From Streptomyces sp. CB02414 (GTDB taxonomy: Bacteria > Actinomycetota > Actinomycetes > Streptomycetales > Streptomycetaceae): DNA of 64,000 bases. Below the pieces are notes generated by a model, which ran no database searches, had not been told where the DNA came from, and worked only from the letters and a program-made list of their open reading frames with translations. This document shows positions 59,145 to 64,000 of this stretch, piece by piece; positions within the stretch are counted from its first letter, which is position 1, and every line of letters starts with the position of its first letter. A program made the position numbers and the translations under genes. The DNA lies in contig NZ_LIPF01000011.1 of NCBI RefSeq assembly GCF_001905385.1, forward strand, positions 1 to 64,000, given 5' to 3'.

Positions 59145-60107
59145 TCAGCCCTTCACCGCGCCGGTCAGCATGCCCTTCTTGAAGTGGCGCTGGACGAAGG
59201 GCGACAGCACGGCGACGGGCAGCAGGGCCATGACCATGACGGCCATCTGCACGGCCAGGCCGGACAGCTCGCCGGTCTTGATCGCCTGGCCGAGGCCGAC
59301 CGGCGCCTCCTGCTTCTGCACGAGCTGGATCATGACGTTCTGCAGCGGCAGCATGTCCTGGTCGTTCAGGTACAGGGAGGCGTTGAACCAGGCGCTCCAG
59401 TAGCCGACGGCGTAGAACAGGGTGATGACCGCGACGACCGCGCGGGACAGCGGCAGGACGATCTGCCACAGGATGCGCAGGTCCCCGGCACCGTCGATGC
59501 GGGCGCTGTCGATCAGTTCCTGCGAGATGCCCATGAAGAAGCCGCGCAGCACCAGGATGTTGAAGACGCTGATCGCGCTGGGCAGGATCAGCGCGAGGTA
59601 GCTGTCCGTCAGGCCCAGGGACTGCACCAGCAGGTAGGTCGGGATGAGTCCCGCGCTGAAGAACATCGTGGCCAGCAGCACCATGAGGATCCAGCGGTGG
59701 CCCAGCGAACCGCTGCGGGACAGCCCGTAGGCGCACAGCACCGACACCGCCATCGAGAAGAGGGTGCCGACGAGGGTGATGCCGACGCTGACGAGCGCGG
59801 CGCGGGTGACCTGGCCGCCGCTGAGCAGTTCCTGGTAGGCGACGAAGGTGATGTCCGTCGGGATCATCACCAGTCCGCCGGCCTCGTCGATGGCCTTGCG
59901 CGAGGAGAGGCTGGTGACGACGACGATCCACAGCGGGAACAGGATGGCCAGGCAGGCCAGGAGCAGGACCAGGCCCTTGCCGGCGAGCCCGGCCCGGCTG
60001 GGTTTCTCCTCCCACACCGGCCGGGGCGGGGCCGCCCACCGGCTCGGCCTGCGCGCGGGCCCGCCGGTCGCTTCCCGCGCGGCGGTCGCTTCTTGCACGG
60101 CGGTCAC
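59145..60107 (-). CDS. CUT1-type sugar ABC transporter permease (MalG-like)
   Basis: The 320-aa membrane protein has six predicted spans and the EAA loop IDSARIDGAGDLRILWQIVLPLSRAVVA. I start at the GTG at 60107, which overlaps the upstream permease stop (GTGA). The N-terminus before the first helix carries the repeats TAVQEATAAREATGG. It forms a heterodimeric channel with the upstream permease for the oligosaccharides produced by GH74. Confidence 0.9.
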   Translation of the reverse strand: MTAVQEATAAREATGGPARRPSRWAAPPRPVWEEKPSRAGLAGKGLVLLLACLAILFPLWIVVVTSLSSRKAIDEAGGLVMIPTDITFVAYQELLSGGQVTRAALVSVGITLVGTLFSMAVSVLCAYGLSRSGSLGHRWILMVLLATMFFSAGLIPTYLLVQSLGLTDSYLALILPSAISVFNILVLRGFFMGISQELIDSARIDGAGDLRILWQIVLPLSRAVVAVITLFYAVGYWSAWFNASLYLNDQDMLPLQNVMIQLVQKQEAPVGLGQAIKTGELSGLAVQMAVMVMALLPVAVLSPFVQRHFKKGMLTGAVKG

Positions 60108-61141
60108 TTCTTGTACACCCCCTGCTCGCCCATGAGGTGGGCCACCTTGTTCGCTATCAGGACCAGGCCGAGACTGATCACGCCCTTCACCAGCCCCGCG
60201 GCGGCGGCGTAGCCGAAGTCCTGGTTGCGCACGCCGTTCCACCACACGAAGGTGTCGAGGACTTCGGCGGCTCCCGGTCCGACGGCGCCGCGTTGCAGGA
60301 GGATCTGTTCGAAGCCGACCGTCAGGGCGTCGCCGACGCGCAGCACCAGCAGCAGGGCGATGACCGGACGCAGCGCGGGCAGCGTGACGTGCCACATGCG
60401 GCGCCAGCGGTTCGCGCCGTCCATCGCGGCGGCCTCGTACAGGTCGGGACTGACGGAGGCGAGCGCGGCGAGGAAGACGATGATCCCCCAGCCGGCGTCC
60501 TTCCACACGCTCTGCGCGGTGACCAGGAACTTGAAGGTGTCCGGGTCGGTCATGATGCTGAGCCCGTCGTACCCGTGGTCGCGCAGCAGCTGGGAGAGGA
60601 GTCCCGCGCCGCCGAACATCTGCTGGAAGACGGCGATGACCAGCACCCAGGAGAAGAAGTGCGGCAGGTAGAGGATGGCCTGCGAGATCGCCCGGACGCG
60701 GGGCCGGACCACGCTGTTGATGAGCAGCGCGAGCAGGATGGGGACGGGGAAGTAGAGGACCAGCTGGAGCACGAAGAGCACCAGCGTGTTCTGCACCGCG
60801 TTCCAGAAGGCGGAGTCCTCGAAGATCCGCTGGAAGTTCTCCAGCCCCACCCAGGGGCTGTGCAGGATGGAGACGATCCCGTTCTCACTGATGTAGGGGT
60901 CGTACTCCTGGAAGGCGACGACGTTGCCGAGGATCGGAACGTAGTTGAAGAGCAGCACCAGCAGGACGGCCGGCAGTGTCATCAGCAGCAGTACGCGGTC
61001 GCGCCGGAACCTCAGCCGCAGACTGAGCTTCCCCGTGTTCGTCTTGCCCTTCCCCGAGCCGGTGGCGTCGCCGGACGCCACCGGGGTCTTCTTCGTCGTA
61101 TCGGCCTCGGTCCTGGTCCGAGGCACCGTGCTGTTCGACAC
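60104..61141 (-). CDS. CUT1-type sugar ABC transporter permease (MalF-like)
   Basis: The 345-aa protein has a long basic N-terminus, then spans beginning VLLLMTLPAVLLVLLFNYVPILGNVVAFQ, and the EAA loop YEAAAMDGANRWRRMWHVTLPALRPVIA. The GTG at 61141 follows GAGGAGAAC. The sequence type, with GTQ-type hydrophobic regions, is that of the YtcQ/LplB-like oligosaccharide permeases. It is 26 bp downstream of the binding-protein gene. No ATPase gene is present in the locus. Confidence 0.9.
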   Translation of the reverse strand: MSNSTVPRTRTEADTTKKTPVASGDATGSGKGKTNTGKLSLRLRFRRDRVLLLMTLPAVLLVLLFNYVPILGNVVAFQEYDPYISENGIVSILHSPWVGLENFQRIFEDSAFWNAVQNTLVLFVLQLVLYFPVPILLALLINSVVRPRVRAISQAILYLPHFFSWVLVIAVFQQMFGGAGLLSQLLRDHGYDGLSIMTDPDTFKFLVTAQSVWKDAGWGIIVFLAALASVSPDLYEAAAMDGANRWRRMWHVTLPALRPVIALLLVLRVGDALTVGFEQILLQRGAVGPGAAEVLDTFVWWNGVRNQDFGYAAAAGLVKGVISLGLVLIANKVAHLMGEQGVYKK

Positions 61142-61167
61142 GGCCGTTCTCCTCGCCTCGGTACCGG

Positions 61168-62856
61168 TCAGCCCGCCGCCGTGCCGTTCTCGTCGAGCAG
61201 CTTCTTGTACCAGTCGCGCAGTTTGTCGCCGCCCTTGCTCCGCCAGTCGGAGACGGCCTGCTGCACGTCGCCGATCTTCTTGCGGCCGCGGACGACGTCG
61301 TCCTCCAACTGCTCGAAGTCGTTGGAGAGGTTGGTCCAGCGGGCGGGCTCGACGATCTGCATGCCGTAGAAAGTGGGCTTCTTGGTGAAGGCGCCCATGC
61401 GCTGCTGCCACTCCACCTGCCCCTTGGCGACCTCGGGGAAGTCGGGGTGGGCGATGGTCGGAGCGGGGCTCGCGATCATCACGTAGGCGTTCATCACGTC
61501 GATGTTGCCCTGCTCGGTCTTGGTGGGCACGCCGTCCTCGACGGTGTAGTGGGTGCCCTCGACGCCGTAGTTGGTGGCCATGTACTCCTTGGTCCCGTAC
61601 GGCGCGGCGGTGACGTTGGCGACGGCCAGCACGTCACGGACCACGGACTCCGGGGCGTCCTTGTTGACGAAGGCGAAGATGCCCGCCGGGTTCTGCGCCC
61701 ACAGGGTCGGGTCGCCGCCGTCGTGTCCCCAGATGTCCATGCCCCAGATCTTGAACTCGGGGTTCTGGGTGGCCTGTTCGGCGGTGCGGCTCCACCACTG
61801 CGAGGAGTCCTGGTTGTAGACGAGGAACTCGCCGGCCGCGAACTTGGGCCCGGGGTCGGCGGCGTTGGACTTGCCGAGCCTGGCGTCGGGGTGCACGACC
61901 CCGGCGGCGAACAGTTTGCGCGTCCACTCCAGGGCCTCGAGGTACTCCTCGGTCTCGATGCGGTAGACCAGTTTGCCGTCGGCCTCGTTCCAGCCGAGCG
62001 ACTTCTCGTTGCCGGAGAGCACACCGAAGGCGTTGAAGGCGGTCCACTTCATGTCCAGGCAGGCCCAGCGCTTGGCCTTCGCGTTGGTGGCGTCCTTGGC
62101 GAACGCCATGAACTCGTCGCAGGACCGGGGGACGTCGTAGCCCTCCTTCTCGAAGACGTCCTGCCGGTACAGCGGCACGATGCCGGTGACGTACGAGGCC
62201 GGCATCGGCAGGCCGCGCAGTTTGTCGCCGAAGATGGACCGCCGCCAGGCGTCGGTGGGGATCGCCGCGAGGTTGGGGTACTCCTTGACGGCGTCCCCGG
62301 ACAGGTACGGGCCGAGGTCGGCGAACTTGCTGATGATGGCGCTGGGTATCCTGCCGGTCATGTTCCAGCCGGGCACGACCACCACGTCGGGCACCTCGCT
62401 GGAGGCGAGGACCGCGCCGAGCTTCTGGTCGTAGGTGTTGCCGTCCTGGTTCTGCCAGACCACGTCGACGCCGATGAGCTCGTTCATCGCCTTGTAGTAG
62501 GCGTTGCCGTCCTTCGGCGGGGAGCCCCAGAACGGCGACATGACGGTGACCTCGCCGCCCTTGCCGAGCTTCTTGGGCACCGAGGTCTTCAGGTCCGCGA
62601 GGTCGAGCTTGCCGGTGAAGCCGACCGCGGAGCCGTTCTTGCTGGGGATGTCGGGGGTGACCACGTTGCCGGCCACGTACGCCGGCAGCAGCTTCTTCGC
62701 GTCCTTGCCCGACGTGGTGCCGTCGCGCGAACCGCCGTCGGACCCCCCGCCGCAGGCGGAGAGCAGCGGCATTCCTCCCGCCACCGCTGCGGTGACGGCC
62801 GCGGAGGAGGCGAGGAATTTTCTCCGGCTGGGACCGGAGGCGGCGTTCGGCGTCAT
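61168..62856 (-). CDS. Oligosaccharide ABC transporter substrate-binding Tat lipoprotein
   Basis: The 562-aa protein begins with SRRKFLA (twin-arginine motif) and the lipobox LLSAC near residue 35, so it is a lipid-anchored Tat substrate. It belongs to the family 1 solute-binding proteins of the long LplA/YtcQ type, with PSRRKFLASSAA, DVVWQNQDGNTYDQKLGAVLAS and TKKPTFYGMQIVEPARW. It should bind xyloglucan oligosaccharides, judging only by the operon. The promoter and operator lie in the gap upstream, shared with GH3. Confidence 0.92.
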   Translation of the reverse strand: MTPNAASGPSRRKFLASSAAVTAAVAGGMPLLSACGGGSDGGSRDGTTSGKDAKKLLPAYVAGNVVTPDIPSKNGSAVGFTGKLDLADLKTSVPKKLGKGGEVTVMSPFWGSPPKDGNAYYKAMNELIGVDVVWQNQDGNTYDQKLGAVLASSEVPDVVVVPGWNMTGRIPSAIISKFADLGPYLSGDAVKEYPNLAAIPTDAWRRSIFGDKLRGLPMPASYVTGIVPLYRQDVFEKEGYDVPRSCDEFMAFAKDATNAKAKRWACLDMKWTAFNAFGVLSGNEKSLGWNEADGKLVYRIETEEYLEALEWTRKLFAAGVVHPDARLGKSNAADPGPKFAAGEFLVYNQDSSQWWSRTAEQATQNPEFKIWGMDIWGHDGGDPTLWAQNPAGIFAFVNKDAPESVVRDVLAVANVTAAPYGTKEYMATNYGVEGTHYTVEDGVPTKTEQGNIDVMNAYVMIASPAPTIAHPDFPEVAKGQVEWQQRMGAFTKKPTFYGMQIVEPARWTNLSNDFEQLEDDVVRGRKKIGDVQQAVSDWRSKGGDKLRDWYKKLLDENGTAAG

Positions 62857-63006
62857 TGCGTCAACCCTTCATGGCGCACCAGGACACCCGGCGGTGGCCG
62901 TCGGCTGCGGTGTCTTCACTGGAACTGGCTGAGCTGAAGCGGTCGTCGGAGGAATACGCGGTTCCGGATGCACCTACGGGTGCGTCCTTGGGTCACCGCC
63001 CCGTAG

Positions 63007-63020
63007 TCGAAGCGCTTCGA
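63007..63020. promoter_or_regulatory. LacI-family operator 3
   Basis: TCGAAGCGCTTCGA is a perfect 14-bp palindrome just downstream of the minus-strand promoter at 63054-63031, so bound repressor would overlap the transcription start of the binding-protein/permease/GH74 operon. Confidence 0.85.
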
Positions 63021-63115
63021 TGTTGCTGCGAGGTTAGGTGAACCCCTGGGGCCGCACAAGGGTCGCTTCCAAGATTCCCTGACGTCTTGACACCCACCCA
63101 TGCGGCGAATGAGCA

Positions 63116-63129
63116 TCGAAGCGCTTCGA
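63116..63129. promoter_or_regulatory. LacI-family operator 4
   Basis: TCGAAGCGCTTCGA is a perfect 14-bp palindrome overlapping the -10 end of the GH3 promoter and lying 36 bp before the GH3 start, a classic repression position. Confidence 0.85.
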
Positions 63130-63164
63130 AAGCGTTCGCCGCTCCATCGCAAGGGGAACCTCAC

Positions 63165-64000
63165 GTGACCGCACCCACGCCGCCCACGCCGCCTTTCCGC
63201 GATCCGCACCTGCCGTTCGGGAAGCGCGTCGACGACCTGCTGTCGCGGCTGACGCTCGATGAGAAGACCGCTTTCCTGCACCAGTTCGCCCCCGCCGTCG
63301 AACGCCTCGGCATCGCCGCGTTCCGCACCGGCCAGGAGGCCCTGCACGGAGTGGCCTGGATGGGCCCGGCGACCGTTTTCCCGCAGGCCGTGGGCCTGGG
63401 CGCGACCTGGAACGAGGGCCTGGTGCGCCGCGTCGGCGAGGCGGTGTCCAAGGAGGCCCGCGCGATGCGCGCCCGGGACGAGCGCGTCGGCCTCAACGTC
63501 TGGTCCCCGACCGTCAACCTGCTGCGCCACCCCCTGTGGGGCCGCAACGAGGAGGGCTACTCCGAGGACCCGAAGCTGACCTCCGCCATCGCGACCGCGT
63601 ACACCCGCGGCCTGCGCGGCGACCATCCGGTGTACTGGCGCACCGCACCGGTCCTCAAGCACTGGCTCGCGCACAACAACGAGACCGACCGGGACACGTC
63701 CTCGGCGTCCGTCCGCCCGCGCGTGCTGAACGAGTACGACCTGCGCGCCTTCCACGAGACGGTCCGGGCGGGCGCGGTGGCCGGAGTGATGCCGGCGTAC
63801 AACCTGGTCAACGGCCGCCCGAACCACGTCTCCCCGTACCTCGGGCGCCACCTGCGCACCTGGACCGAGGACGACCTCCTGGTCTGCTCGGACGCGGGCG
63901 CGCCCTCCAACCTGGTCGACTCCGAGCACTACTTCGACACCCACGAGGAGGCGACCGCCGCCGCGCTGCGGGCCGGCGTGGACAGCTTCACCGACCACGG
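63165..64000 (+). CDS. GH3 family beta-glucosidase (3' end cut by the window)
   Basis: The first 278 codons of a GH3 enzyme are visible, starting at a GTG with AAGGGGAA upstream. It has DDLLSRLTLDEKTAFLHQ, FPQAVGLGATWNEGLV, the substrate-binding block GRNEEGYSEDP and KHWLAHNNETDR, and the nucleophile Asp243 in LVCSDAGAP. There is no signal peptide, so it is cytoplasmic. In this context it would remove glucose from debranched xyloglucan oligosaccharides; a beta-xylosidase or similar activity remains possible. The rest of the gene lies beyond position 64000. Confidence 0.9.
   Translation, partial: MTAPTPPTPPFRDPHLPFGKRVDDLLSRLTLDEKTAFLHQFAPAVERLGIAAFRTGQEALHGVAWMGPATVFPQAVGLGATWNEGLVRRVGEAVSKEARAMRARDERVGLNVWSPTVNLLRHPLWGRNEEGYSEDPKLTSAIATAYTRGLRGDHPVYWRTAPVLKHWLAHNNETDRDTSSASVRPRVLNEYDLRAFHETVRAGAVAGVMPAYNLVNGRPNHVSPYLGRHLRTWTEDDLLVCSDAGAPSNLVDSEHYFDTHEEATAAALRAGVDSFTDH

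Larger units (their letters stand above)
62857..63164. promoter_or_regulatory. Divergent promoter region for the transport/GH74 operon and GH3
   Basis: Two facing promoters are visible. For the minus-strand operon: TTGTGC (63059-63054), 17 bp, TAACCT (63036-63031). For GH3: TTGACA (63087-63092), 18 bp, GAGCAT (63111-63116). An operator palindrome sits at each start region (63007-63020 and 63116-63129). Confidence 0.75.

Overview
The window is a high-G+C actinobacterial chromosome segment that reads as Streptomyces. Supporting signs are GTG and TTG starts with GGAGG-type ribosome binding sites, third-position G/C bias, a Streptomyces-type rRNA promoter/leader at the left edge, and a gene order that, from memory, closely follows the S. 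coelicolor chromosome from RNase J (SCO5745) down to about SCO5690. No CRISPR array, insertion sequence, phage gene or tRNA was seen.

Left part, 1-16.4 kb. The window opens in the tandem-promoter leader of an rRNA operon that is transcribed leftwards out of the window. Then come, mostly on the minus strand: RNase J, dapA, thyX, a short plus-strand pair of small membrane proteins, a TPR-like membrane protein, dapB, an M16 protease, pnp and rpsO. A DUF397 protein, a membrane-anchored beta-propeller protein and a 1018-aa proline-rich MinD/ParA-like ATPase (EspI-like) follow. The usual ESX/type VII secretion partners of that ATPase are not present here.

16.6-22.7 kb is a five-gene, translationally coupled oligopeptide/dipeptide ABC transporter operon (binding protein, two permeases, two ATPases). 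Its upstream region carries three helically phased CTGTTCA repeats.

23.1-35.6 kb is the rimP-nusA-ylxR-infB-DUF503-rbfA-truB-[1334-aa protein]-ribF group on the minus strand. The 1334-aa protein is the strangest gene here. It has a trypsin-like domain lacking two triad residues, a STAND/NACHT-like P-loop region interrupted by 13 tandem nonapeptide repeats, and a long alpha-helical C-terminus.

35.8-48 kb holds a small lipoprotein, a ferritin-like protein and a probable pseudokinase on the plus strand. On the minus strand are proS, two GNAT acetyltransferases, ispG, an S2P/RseP-type protease, dxr (two MEP-pathway genes, ispG and dxr, near one another) and a long-form acyl-CoA dehydrogenase.

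48-64 kb is an apparently complete xyloglucan utilisation locus: a LacI regulator, GH31 alpha-xylosidase, a sulfotransferase, GH95, GH42, a Tat-secreted GH74 endo-xyloglucanase, two CUT1 permeases, a Tat lipoprotein solute-binding protein, and a GH3 enzyme running off the right edge. Four copies of the palindrome TCGAAGCGCTTCGA (one imperfect) lie upstream of lacI and in the divergent promoter region between the binding protein and GH3, so one regulator probably controls three transcription units. Only GH74 is exported. The model is extracellular cleavage of xyloglucan, import of the oligosaccharides using an ATPase encoded elsewhere, and intracellular dismantling by GH31, GH42, GH95 and GH3.
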